DNA from: Luscinia megarhynchos
Taxonomy: Eukaryota; Chordata; Aves; Passeriformes; Turdidae
NCBI GenBank assembly: GCA_034336665.1
Contig: JAPFBE010000002.1
Coordinates: forward strand, 18,392,906-18,456,905
Direction: 5' to 3'
DNA length: 64,000 nt
Each line of letters starts with the position of its first letter. The first letter of the stretch is position 1. The translations under genes and the position numbers were made by a program. Positions 42,312 through 52,372 of this stretch are shown here, piece after piece. The notes under the pieces are model-generated. The model searched no databases. It saw only the letters and a list, made by a program, of their open reading frames with translations, and was not told where the DNA came from.

Positions 42312-42319
42312 TGACGTCA
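42312..42319. promoter_or_regulatory. Consensus CRE palindrome TGACGTCA
   Basis: A perfect full-site cAMP response element (CREB/ATF palindrome) lies about 3.2 kb upstream of the F13A1 start codon, at the edge of a GC-richer stretch. The octamer is CpG-containing and therefore rarer by chance in this AT-rich window than most motifs. Function is unproven. Confidence 0.25.
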
Positions 42320-42913
42320 GTAGTTTGGAACCATGGAAGTTAAATTAAGGCCAGTGCAGTCTAATAGGCAAGGGATAGCAAAAGCTAAGAAGTCAAGGTA
42401 ATGAGAAAATACCTGCCATCTGGAGTTGTCATAAGCACGAATTTACATCTCTCCCCACGAAATAAATAAATCACAGCCTACAAAACATTACTCTCCCTGG
42501 ATGTGAAGTTCCACTCCTGCCACTGCCACCAAAAATTTTGGCCTCCCCACTTTCTGCACGGTAGGTGGCTTCTGCCAAAAGCCCCAGGACGCCGTGCCTG
42601 GGCGTGGGGGCACATCTGGAGCCGCTGTCTGCTCAGGCGGGATCTGTTCTGCTGCATCCGCTCGCTCTGATGGAAAGATTTCCTCCTGGCTCTGACAGCA
42701 CCGCAGCCACTTGGGGAAGCACATGACTTCCTTGGGAGACGGTGTTTCTCATTTGTGTTGCAGGCCTCCAGCAGGCATGGCACCGAGGCAATATTTATAT
42801 CAGTTTTTGTAACATCGTCGCAGCAGCTGCAATTTTGGGAACTGAAGTGCTGGCTGGAAGTGGGAGAGACAGGCACAAAGCACAGCACACCACACAGAAA
42901 TGTGGATGCAAGC

Positions 42914-42956
42914 GGGGAAAAAAAGAAAAGAAAAAAAGAAAAAAAGGAAAGAAAAT
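42914..42956. repeat. Polypurine (A/G) tract
   Basis: About 43 bases of pure purine on the + strand (AAAAG and AAAAAG units). The opposite strand translates to a Phe/Ser run inside a long minus-strand frame, which is a low-complexity artefact. Confidence 0.9.
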
Positions 42957-44394
42957 TGGCAACCAGCCTCCTCCCCCAGAAAGCTGATTGTGTTCCTGGG
43001 GGCCAGGGGTGCTGCTTGCCCTCCAGATGGTTACCACAGGGCCCATCTGTGTGAAAGTGAGTCAATGGCTATTGCAGCTCAGGATGCATGTGATGGGATC
43101 AAACGTGTCCCCTCAGGGTGCTTGCACTCCTGGGGGAGCAGGACAAGGGAAGGGGAGTTTCTGTGCTACAGGCCAGTGTTCAGCAGTTTTCTCATACCCT
43201 TCAACTGTGAGGAAGCACAGTGCTACACCTGTGTGCAGGTAACCAGGCTGCCCCCATAACTGCTGCAGCCCCATGCTGTGCCTTGGCAATCAGCCCGTAG
43301 CAATCACCTTATCCCACCTACAGTGCCATGCTGGTGCAGCCAAGCTGCCTCCAGGTGTCCAGCTCAGATCTCTGACCCACACTCTGCACGTGTCCTGACC
43401 TCTTGCTAATCTTGCTGTGGCTGGGAAATCCCTAGGGAGGTAGGATAGGGGTCCTGTCTTCCAGATGATTTACTTGCTGCTTCCCATTATAGGTATGTGA
43501 CCCAATTCTCTCCTTTTCTGCCCTCTGGCTTAATTTCAGTGGTGTTTAGCCAGTGGAGGTTTGAGGCTTCTCTGTGCTATGGGGGCTGGAATTATAGCTG
43601 CCTGAAAGGCAGTGGAGTTGTCTCTCCTTGTTCCTTCATCTGCCCTGCAGCAGAGGCAAGTGCCTGCCCTTGGTGGGTGCCATGTGTGTGAGAGAGGCTC
43701 TCCACTGCCCATGCATGCTCTCAGGAGATGGTTTCTACCTCTGCTACCAAACAGCAGCAGCTGGCAGAACATAGGCCTGAATTCTTCCCTGTCCATTACC
43801 TTTTCTCCATGTAGCCCCACTGTCCTGTGGAGTTATGTCTGACAGAGGAGGTGTCACACAGCCTCCAGCTGAGCGTGATGAAACTGAAGAAAGTTATCAT
43901 GAAGCAAAAATAAGCTCCCATAAGGTGCAGCCCCAGACCTATCAGGTGATGCACATTTTATCATCAGCAAGAGCTGAAGGTCATTTGACCCAAATATAGC
44001 TGTGTGGTACAAAACACCTTCATTGTCCTGGACAGCACAAGGTCTCTAGAAAAAGCTGGGCTGCCAACGAGCTCTCCGTGCTCATGTGTCCTGCAGTCCT
44101 CTGAAAGGACTGCTGTGAGGACCAAGCAGGGGAGCCACTGTGTCTGCCTGGGAGGACTCTTGAGAGCTGGCACCTGAAGCTGCATCACAGGCTCCCTGAG
44201 GCAGAGACACCATCAAAGGCTGGTAAGCATGGCTGCTTGGACTATGTGCCTCAGAAAATACCCTCCAGTCTCCCATTTGTGCCATAAGCACTCCTGCTTT
44301 GTCTCAAAAAGAGCTGAAACTTCAATGCTCAAGTTATTTCCTTAGCACAAACACCCTGAAATGTTCCTGGTGAGCAGAGCTGGGGTAAGAAAGG

Positions 44395-44618
44395 CAGGGA
44401 GGGGAAGGAGGAAGAAAAGATATCCCAGCTGTGGTGACAGATCCTCCGAGATGGTGTGGGGAGGGCTTGGCAACCCTTTTAGAATTGTCCTATTGCGACA
44501 GGAAGGAGGAGGATACACAGAGGTTACTTAAAAGCCCCCAACTTTTTCCCTGCTTCTATTGCACTGCAGAAATTCTGCAAGGGAGAAGAAAAAAAAAAAA
44601 AGACTATCTGAAAAGAAG
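44395..44618 (+). promoter_or_regulatory. F13A1: Candidate F13A1 promoter and non-coding exon 1
   Basis: F13A1 in mammals begins with a short non-coding exon and a myeloid/megakaryocytic promoter. About 1 kb upstream of the start codon there is a compact cluster: a PU.1-type GAGGAAG (44408-44414), a RUNX-type TGTGGT (44430-44435), an ATTGCG C/EBP half site (44492-44497), an ETS-type ACAGGAAGGA (44498-44507) and a weak TATA-like CTTAAAAG (44527-44534). A possible transcript start near 44558 would lead to a splice donor AAG-gtaccc at 44619. This is inference from motifs only. Such short motifs occur by chance, and the true first exon may lie elsewhere, including the GC-richer zone at 42.3-43.4 kb. 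Confidence 0.25.
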
Positions 44619-44894
44619 GTACCCTTGATAACTAAAAAACTTCCTTTTAGAGCTTAGTTCTATTAAATAATTGCTACGTTTTAAATTGCTGTTTTCGGGG
44701 GCCTTGGGAAGAAGTTTTCTTCTCAGTCATTAATATTTTCTTAGAAGGCTTGCATGGCTTTTTCACTGCTACATGCTTACACTGAAATAGATGTGAAAGC
44801 AGATTTGAGTAGCTCAAAAAGAAGTCTCTGATCAGCCTACATCTAAGATTTCCCTTAAGGACATTAGTGGGAGAGAAATAAGTGGATAAGTGCT

Positions 44895-44957
44895 TTTTTC
44901 TTTTCTTTTTTTCCACTTTACCCCCCTCTCTGTTTCCCCCTCCCCCCTCTTTTTCAA
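44895..44957. repeat. Polypyrimidine tract
   Basis: About 60 bases, nearly all C/T, with CTTTTT, CCCCCCTCTC and CCCCCTCCCCCC units. It lies between the candidate exon 1 and the first coding exon of F13A1. Confidence 0.85.
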
Positions 44958-45409
44958 AAGGGGATTGTCTGGGTGCAGGAGTTAGCCCTGTAGATATTGT
45001 GTGTTTGTGTGCAGAGGGACAAAAATACAATTCTCCACTTATCATCTACAGATTGTTGTAGGCTGTAATATTTGGCTTGATTGCAGTATGACTTATAATG
45101 TCATTTTTATTAGGGAGAGGTAGTGTGTGATGCACTTTCTGAAAATATAATTTGCTATTTTGGATTCAATAATGCTTTTATGGAGGATGAGAGAGTGAAA
45201 GATTTTCCAGTTCTTATACCTGAAACTTCCTAATGTTTTTAGTGCCCTGCTTCTCCTAGGCAAATACTTCTGTGTTAGACTTCCCTCTCCTTCTCCCGCC
45301 CCCTCCTTCTTCTCTTATTCATGTGTTTTGATGAACACAAAATGCCTTCCAATCCTTAGAGAGCTGTACTTATCATTAGACTGATGTTTTCTGCCTCTCA
45401 GGTTTTATT

Positions 45410-45417
45410 TATATAAG
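45410..45417 (+). promoter_or_regulatory. TATA-box-like sequence 5' of the F13A1 start codon
   Basis: TATATAAG, preceded by ATTT, lies 134 bases before the first coding exon's ATG. If it were used, transcription would begin near 45440 and give an unspliced 5' leader of about 110 bases. The mammalian F13A1 promoter is described as TATA-less with an intron in the leader, so this may be only an AT-rich coincidence. Confidence 0.2.
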
Positions 45418-45550
45418 TCTAAAAATGTGTAGCTCACTGGCACCCCACACTGCTTTTGGCTTCTCCCATCCAGCACGTGCCATGCTAGCTCATGTTTGCT
45501 TTTTTCCTTGCACTCTTTCTTTCATGCTATTACAAATTTTTTAGTACAGG

Positions 45551-45698
45551 ATGTCTGAAACAACGAGCACCAATGAGGAGAATAAACTTCCTTTGAATGG
45601 GAGAAGAGCCATCCCACCAAACTACTCAAATGATGAAGAGAATGAAGTTCCTGAGATGGAAGCTTTTGGATTGATACCTAGAGGATTTAATCCTAGAG
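45551..45698 (+). CDS. F13A1: F13A1 first coding exon: activation peptide and thrombin site
   Basis: This exon encodes the N-terminus of the coagulation factor XIII A subunit. Factor XIII is the thrombin- and calcium-activated transglutaminase that cross-links fibrin and circulates as A2B2. The exon reads 49 codons plus one base, opening MSETTSTNEENK and containing GRRAIPPN, which matches the GRRAVPPN of mammalian FXIII-A. It then reads LIPRGFN, equivalent to the mammalian thrombin site VVPR-GVN. The scissile Arg is residue 44 counting Met. There is no hydrophobic signal peptide, as expected for this non-classically released protein. The start is fixed by family similarity. The acceptor is the AG at 45543-45544 or 45548-45549 after a pyrimidine-rich run, and the donor is GT at 45699 (gtacag). 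The activation peptide is about six residues longer than the human one. An NYS sequon is present but probably unused, because the family does not enter the ER. Identification is firm; the 5' boundary of the exon is less certain. Confidence 0.95.
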
Positions 45699-47954
45699 GT
45701 ACAGTGTACAATTAAGCCATAAATATATTTTTACATTTTCCATAATCTTAACACAGGTCTGTGAACTAAATCCAAACCACTTTTTCCTTACATCTTTCCA
45801 GTTCTGAGTTTTTCTTGCTGCTCATGGGAAAACTTACTGAAACCACCTCTGTATGGAAGTGTTAGCATGGGTTATGGGTGGGGAAAGTGAGAGTAAAGAA
45901 GCTGAGTGACAAGTTATCAGCTTAAACAGTGGGACTGATTAAAAAAAGGCAAGAATGGCTTTTTCCAGTTTGATCACAATCAGAATCACTTTAAGAACCT
46001 ACTGGCTTCAAGCATGACTGGGGCAGCATTGGACTGAAGAGCCAGGAGTCTGTTCTCTTAATGGCCTTTGTCATTTATATGGCCTTAAACTGCCTGTGAA
46101 ACTGCTGCAAAATGTTGTCTGGCAGGGAAAACTTTTGCTATATATGCACAGCTCACTCACAAAAAAATAACATGAGACTAAAAGGAATACCCATATGATT
46201 TTTTATTCTCCTGTGAAAAATGTTTCCATCATTTGACTGGGGAAACAAAACAATATCATGGTAGAGAATAGACAAATCAAAGTATATTCCCAGTGTCAGC
46301 TCTTTGGAGTCAACCAAAAATAAAAAATATATAAGATCTGGTTTGAAAGAAAACAGGATGAACTTCTGAATGACTCATTAATGAAAAGATGTTAATTTTT
46401 TTTGCCTATTTGAATTGAACAGCAGAATTTGTTGAACGTGGCTACTCAGGGTAGCTGGATGTAATACTACTTAATGCTCATAGGAGACTTTTCATCCAGA
46501 GTTGAAGGAGTGCTTAATAAATGTGGACAAGAATTAATTACTGAATTTCACACATTGGGAAACAGGCAAAGAGATTTTAAGTGACAAGTTGCAAAGCATT
46601 ATTTCTGTAATCCTAGTCATGTGCCTTAACCACACTCGCCTCCCCACACACCCCTCCCCACCCCCATCTTAATGCACACACATTTCTTTTAGAAGCATTT
46701 ATTTTTTTAAAAATGCCTGAGCCAACCAACTGGCATGTTAAGACTGCAGAAATTTTGCTTGAACCCATTCTGACAACCCTGTAGCTCTGGGGCAAGTGTG
46801 TGTGTTTAAATTGTTAAATGCAATGCAGTACAGGTCGTGGCTAGGCAGTGTTTCAAACCAAACATGCTCACAGCAACTGGAGATGTATAACTGTGGGATA
46901 GCTTAGAAGGTATGCAGCCTGTAGCTAAAGCCCACCAGTACCAAGAGAAAGATTCCTGTTGCTTTTTGATGTGCTTCACATCAGGCTCTGAATGAAGTGT
47001 GGTGCTTGTGGGCGGCAGCCTCCTGCTTTTCAGAAATGCAGTGGAAACTTAGGAATGTAGTGTCAAGTGAGTTGAGGCAGGAGCTCAACATGTCCTTAAG
47101 GTGATGCTGTTGTTGAGAGAACATCTCTTGTCCAAAGCAAGAGTTTCTGTGGCCATTGGTTAAACCCAGTATGGGACTGGTATTGCTGAAAAATAAATTT
47201 GTGCATAACAGCAAAACTGTTTTTGCACAGCTGGATCAGCTCTGCTGTGCAATTCTCTTCAATGCTTGTAGCAAAAATATACAAGGGGTGACCTGAAGGG
47301 TCCCTGAAGGGACTGTTGCAGTATTCCTGTTTTGGTGCACATCAGCTGTGATGTAAAGCTGTGGTACCAGCTGATACAAGTGTGGTCCCTGGACATGCTG
47401 TTTGGGGTGGGATGCTTAAGTCACCTGTCAGATCACATTAAAGGTTTATTGCCCCATGGAGCTCAACCTGACACTCAGGAGCTGAGCTTGCCCCAGGGCA
47501 CTCTCAGTGTTGTGCTTGGGGAATAAAATGATTGTTAATGGGCAGAGCAGGAGGAGCACAGTGTGATGAGGCTCTAGGGCTGTGAGCACATCCTGGCAGA
47601 GAGCTGCTTGTGACACCTTCCCCTTCTGCGCACCCCTACACTTCTGGGCTTTCCTGATTTTTCTGTAGTGGTTCCTGGATTTCGTTGCCATAACACACTG
47701 AAAAAAAGCATGCAAATTCTTTTCTCTCTGCTGTTACAACAGAGGTGTTTTATAGCCTTTGGACACCTGATTTAAACATCTAAACACCTGTGTCTTCACC
47801 TGTGTCAGATTATACTCAACACAGAGCCATCCAGTGAGTGGAGATGAGGGCACAGGTGGTCTGGAGAGTCACTGGATGTCAGTGCCATGGTGATCTGTAC
47901 CCTTCTCTCAGTTCCACCGACTGCAGCAACCAGCCATCAACTGGCCATAATAAG

Positions 47955-48150
47955 AAGTTACATACCAGGCTCACATCATTTAGATGCCTAAATTTAACTG
48001 AATTCTGCCCTTGATCTGTGCAGTGTAGGAGTCTACAGCTGAGCTAGTCACCCTCGTTTCCCTTGACAGCCAACAGAGAGAAACAGGCATTTTTAGGGTG
48101 TGATTCATTTGACCTATTTTAGCTACTACTCTCGGATGAGGTAAGACCCT
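47955..48150 (+). repeat. Unclassified dispersed repeat, copy B
   Basis: This is the partner of the copy 7.3 kb upstream. The clearest block is 48084-48119, containing AGGCATTTTTAGGGTGTGATT followed by CATTTGACCTATTTT; the other copy has AGGCACTTTTAGGCCATGATT then CATCTGACCTATTT. It directly abuts the CpG-rich patch in intron 2. Confidence 0.5.
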
Positions 48151-48189
48151 GTGCTTGCCTGGCTCTCTGCTGACACCCACTTCCACTGG

Positions 48190-48470
48190 GCTGAATCACA
48201 GCCGGGCGGCTGCCGGGGCCGGCTGCGTCCCCAGCCCGGGCAGTGGGCTGCCTGCTGCTGCTGGAGCCGCCTTGCCTGCGGGAGGAGACGCTCAGCAGCT
48301 TCTCCAGCAGGAAGCTTGTGTTCCCGGCAACATCCCTGTGCCGTGGCCTCCCCCCGGCTCGTCCTGGCCGGCTCATCTCACCACAGCGTGGGCTCGGGGG
48401 AGGACACAGCACCCCACCCTCCTTGGCAGAGTCCGGTGACTCGCCAGGCATTTGTGCTTCCCCTGCCAGC
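48190..48470. promoter_or_regulatory. CpG-rich patch in F13A1 intron 2
   Basis: About 280 bases stand out as strongly GC-rich with roughly 19 CpG dinucleotides by eye, while flanking sequence has almost none. It contains GCCGGGGCCGGC and CCCCCGGCTCGTCCTGGCCGG-type segments. It lies about 2.5 kb downstream of the first coding exon. Several overlapping open frames run through it on both strands, as expected in GC-rich DNA where stop codons are rare; none resembles a known protein. It could be an intragenic enhancer, an alternative promoter or an unmethylated CpG patch. Confidence 0.35.
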
Positions 48471-51159
48471 GGAGAGATGGGCACTTCTTTTGGAAATTCA
48501 CGCTATTTTCTGTAATAATTCAAAGCCCTTCCTCTCTGGTTGTCTGAGGAAGCCTGATGTTTGGAGGCTATTCTTTTTATTTGAAAAACTGCTCAACCTT
48601 GTGCTCATTTATTTCCCTGCAAGCTTACACAAGCTTTAAGAAGGCATCACACTGTTGCCTCTCGTGCAGCAAATCTGCTTGCGCTGGACAAAAGACCAGG
48701 CTACAGGCAAACCCTCGAGTGGACCTGACTTCAGAGGAGGTCTCTGTCACTCACACATGAGCATCGCCTGGAGCTTTCCTTTGGATCACACCCTGCTGCT
48801 GGTCTTAGCACATCCCATTACCCTGCTCGTGTTTTGCTCTTCGTAATTACTATTACTGTAATTAGCACAGGCTCAGCCATGGGTTATCTTCATCTGGCAA
48901 GCTTAGCGTACATTTTAACACTGAGACCAAAAATGAAATGTGGTTTTTTTGCAGATGTGTATGGCTGTGTTCTGACAATAGCTGTGTAAAGTCCTGTGAT
49001 AAAATGAAGCAAACGCTGAACTGAAAGCCCAGGGCGGCTTAGTTTTGCAGTTTCTTGAATGGGCTAACATGCAGAGGAAGGGTGAGGTCACTGTTACCTT
49101 TTATTGCAAAACAGGAGATGAAAATAAAACAAACCCTCAGCTCTGTTTTTATGCCTCCTTGGAATGAGGGAGAAGCTGAGCCACTTTGTTATGGATAGCT
49201 TCAGTCCTCACAGAACCCCAAAATACACAGCTTTTACATGTAGTGCTGTTGGCCCAGATGGGTTTGAAAGACATATGAGGAGAGATGCTCCCAGTCCCTA
49301 CTTTATCCCTGTACAGAAAATTCCTGCCTCATGTAATTCAGTTGTGAGTTTTGTCAGCAATTTTGAGAGAGCATTGGTAAAGTGTGCAAAGAGGGAGGTG
49401 AAGACATGCCCTGCTTCACAGAGGGGCAATGAGAATGATTTCTGAGCAAAATGTTTCATACAGACATCTCTGTAACTTCAGCCAGTGCTAAAGTTGGTGG
49501 GTTTTTACAGAAGTTACTCCAGAAGTCTGGTGAATTGAGCAGAGAGTAACAATAATGTTGTCATGGGACTTTAAACCTTAGCATTAAACAGAGTATTCTA
49601 GCCTTTTTGCAGATTAGGGTTAGCAGGTTTTGGGTTCAGTTATGCAAGCCTTTTCCATGATAGATTCCTTATCATGCTGTGTCCATGGGCATATTTCTTT
49701 CCTTCTGTTTCTTATAGGACACAGATAGGGATCTGAGGGATGATGCAAGCAGGAGTAGGACCTACTCACATTGCCATTACTCCCCTGTCTTCCATTAGCT
49801 GTTGCCCAGAGCCCAGGCTGGAGCAGAAGGACCATGCTGACCATGCTTCCCATCCAGGGAAGGTGCTGCCTGCAGGGCTCTGCTGCTTGTCCAGAGCTGA
49901 CAAATTAAACAATTGTGCTGAACTTCTGTGAAAGGGGCCACATTAAGCCCTTAGTGACTCGAATGTCCGACTCGTTTACTGAGCACATCGCTTTTGCCCA
50001 CAGGGTGCTTAGTAGAAGGCCAAATTAGCCACCATCACAAGTACACACAGCTCCACCAGCTGCTGTAAATGTGCGGCTCTTTTTGCCAGGCATGAGTTTG
50101 GCTCTGTCACTCTAAGTATAAAATTCAGGAATTAGCTTGTTTCTAACTGTCAGCACCTGGAAAACAAGCTGAGAGCTGCAAATCTAGCTTTACTCTGCTG
50201 TCTCTTTCATGGTTATGTGGTTAAGCATATAGGTGAAAGAACAATGTCCAGTACATTTTCATGTGGTTTCTCATAGTGTGAGAGGACTCCCACAGTGCAG
50301 ATTAATGGTGTGGTACAGTCATGAAGCTTATGGTGGCTGCAAGTGCTTGTGGCTATCCCAGTGCCACCCCACACTGGTCATTTGCTGAACAAACTACTGT
50401 AGTTTGTTATAACCCTTTAGACAGCCTGAATTTGAAGGGAGAAAGTCTTTGCCTGTGCATGTTATAGATGCCTACTGGTGCTTGCCTGTAACTCTATGCT
50501 GTAATTATATTCTGTAATGTTATATTTAGTTTTCATAAGAAGACACTAATAGCAGTGGAGGTGTACTGAGAAACTGAGACAAGACACATACAGTACACCC
50601 AAACCTTATCTAATGCAGGCAATCCAAACTCTCAGCTGAATGCAAGATCATTAACTGCCTCTCAGGCTCTTCAGCTCTCAGTACTGGCAGCTTTTTACAA
50701 TCAACATTAAGTGTGACAAAGCACCTGTGAATTTGCATTTTACAAATGGGGGGCTGCAAGAAGGGAAACACAAAGCCCCAGCCATCAAAGTCCTACTGAT
50801 TGCTCTGGTAAAACTTGTGACAGCAAGGCCCAGACTTGTGAAAAGCTGATCCAAATGGAAAGATGGGTCCAGACTCTGCTGGAGTCATTCAGCTCCCAAC
50901 ATGTAGCTGTGGTTGCTCTCACCATGCACTAGAAGCCTTTTAGCCTCTGTGGAAATGGCAGGTGGACAGAGAAGTGTCTGTCCATAAGTCTCTTCTCAAT
51001 CAGGAGCATGTAAGCCCCAGATACATCCAGCATGTTCCTGTTGCATGGTGTTCCTTCCCTGGAGAAGGGGAGGACAGGGCCTCTAATGATGTTGATACCA
51101 ATACTGACCTTTCAGCACACTGACTCCTTCCCCCTCTGCTCGTTTACATGTCTCTGCAG

Positions 51160-51348
51160 ATTACCTGCGTGTTGTGGATATTTATATGTTCAAGGAGCCT
51201 CAAGAGATCAACAAGCAGGAGCACCACACTGACAAATACTACAACCCCAAGCTGATAGTACGTCGGGGACAGGCTTTCCAAATCCAGATTGACTTCAACC
51301 GACCCTACAAGCCAGAAACAGACCAGTTCTGGCTGGAGTTTTTGATGG
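51160..51348 (+). CDS. F13A1: F13A1 second coding exon: start of beta-sandwich
   Basis: This exon is 189 bases, entered in phase 1 (the split codon GAT joins G from the previous exon) and left in phase 1. It encodes the first half of the N-terminal beta-sandwich of the FXIII-A transglutaminase. Family landmarks in order are VVDIYMFKEPQEINK, then HHTDKYYNPKLIVRRGQAF, then QIDFNRPYKPETDQFWLEF. HHTDKY, KLIVRRGQ and IDF-RPY are near-identical to mammalian FXIII-A and typical of transglutaminase N-domains. The acceptor is tctctgcag ending at 51159 behind a pyrimidine tract, and the donor is gtaagt at 51349. The short region just after the activation peptide is the least like human. No frameshift or stop is present. 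The preceding intron is 5461 bases if the boundaries here are right. Confidence 0.96.
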
Positions 51349-51856
51349 GTAAGTGCCTGGCAAACGCTGTGTCTTATCAGCAAAACAATGGTCTCTCATA
51401 AACAGGAAGCTGGGTTTTTTCCTGTTATGATTGATAAACCACAAGAAAAGGCTTAGCCATAGACAAGGAAGTGTTTTTCTAAATAGGATTTAAATCCTTT
51501 CTTGAGAAAATCATTAGAATTTTATGTGAGAGAAGAAGGAGCAAATCTAGGGGTTTCTGTTTCATAAGAAGCTGTACTTTTTTGAGCTGTCAGAGTTATA
51601 TCTGGTTATGCTGTATGGCAATGCTGAAAGGTAGGTGGAACAGGAAACCTCGTTTGTTAGTGTTTAGGAGATGTAGGGAGGAGTCTGTTGTTTGAGGCAG
51701 GAGAGGTAACTGTATGAACTGAGATAGCAAAGTATTGATTGCATAAAGAGGGGAAATTACACCAGATGGAAGAATCTTGCAACCTTTCAGCCTGCATTTA
51801 CAAACAACTTAGTAGCTAGAAATAAAGTTCAGCAACTGTTATTTTGGACCAGAAAC

Positions 51857-52372
51857 AGAATCATAGAATCACTAAGATTGTAAAAGACCTCTAAGATCAT
51901 TGAGTCTACATGTTAGCCTAGCACTGCCATGCTTACTACCAAGCTATGTACCCAAGCAGAGGTGGTGATTCCACCACGTCCCTGGCAACCTGTTCCAATG
52001 CATGGCTACCTTTTCAGTGAAGAGATTTTTCCCGATATCCAATATAAACGTCCCCTGGCACAACTTGAGACTATATCCTCCTGATCTATCGCTTGTCACC
52101 TGGGAGGAGAGACCAACCCTCTCCTTGCTACAGCCTCCTTTCAGGCAGTTGTAGAGGGTGATAAGGTCTCCCCTGAACCTCCTTTTCTCCAGACTAAACA
52201 CCCCCAGCTCCCTCAGCCACTCCTCAGAGAACTTGTGCTGCACACACTTCCCAGCTCTGTTGCTCTTGTCTGGACACACTCCAACACCTCAATGTCTTTG
52301 TTGTAGTGAGGGGTGCAGAACCAGACAAGGGATTTGAGGTGCGGCTTCAACAGTGCTGAGAGACTCAGTACA
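51857..52372 (-). mobile_element. CR1 LINE, 3' fragment with intact terminus
   Basis: Read on the minus strand, this is the 3' end of a CR1 retrotransposon. On the + strand it opens with AATCATAGAATCA (the complement of the CR1 terminal repeats). It continues with AAGACCTCTAAGATCATTGAG, the CCCTGGCAACCTGTTCCAATG block, TTTCAGTGAAGAGATTTTTCC, then AAGGTCTCCCCTGAACCTCC, TTTTCTCCAGACTAAACACC and CTCAGCCACTCCTCAGAGA. It is 5'-truncated near 52372. It lies in F13A1 intron 3, antisense to the gene. It is better preserved than the other CR1 copies here and is therefore probably the youngest. Confidence 0.95.

Larger units (their letters stand above)
40851..44394. other. 5' flank of F13A1, partly GC-richer
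   Basis: From about 42.3 to 43.4 kb the sequence becomes GC-richer with scattered CpG (densest near 42580-42670). A 195-codon minus-strand frame there is dominated by low complexity from the polypurine tract and is not supported as a gene. This zone could carry regulatory elements or the true first exon. Confidence 0.5.
45699..51159 (+). other. F13A1: F13A1 intron 2
   Basis: The intron between the first and second coding exons runs from gtacag to tctctgcag. It contains dispersed repeat copy B and the CpG-rich patch. Otherwise it is unremarkable AT-rich sequence with no recognised nested gene. Confidence 0.9.

Noticed and set aside
42478..43065. 195-codon minus-strand open frame
   Set aside because: Includes a Phe/Ser/Leu run that is just the polypurine tract on the other strand; no domain, no similarity and no splice or promoter context.
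48119..48639. Overlapping frames of 90-162 codons on both strands
   Set aside because: Explained by the GC-rich patch, where stop codons are scarce; Pro/Ser/Gly/Ala-rich products without motifs.
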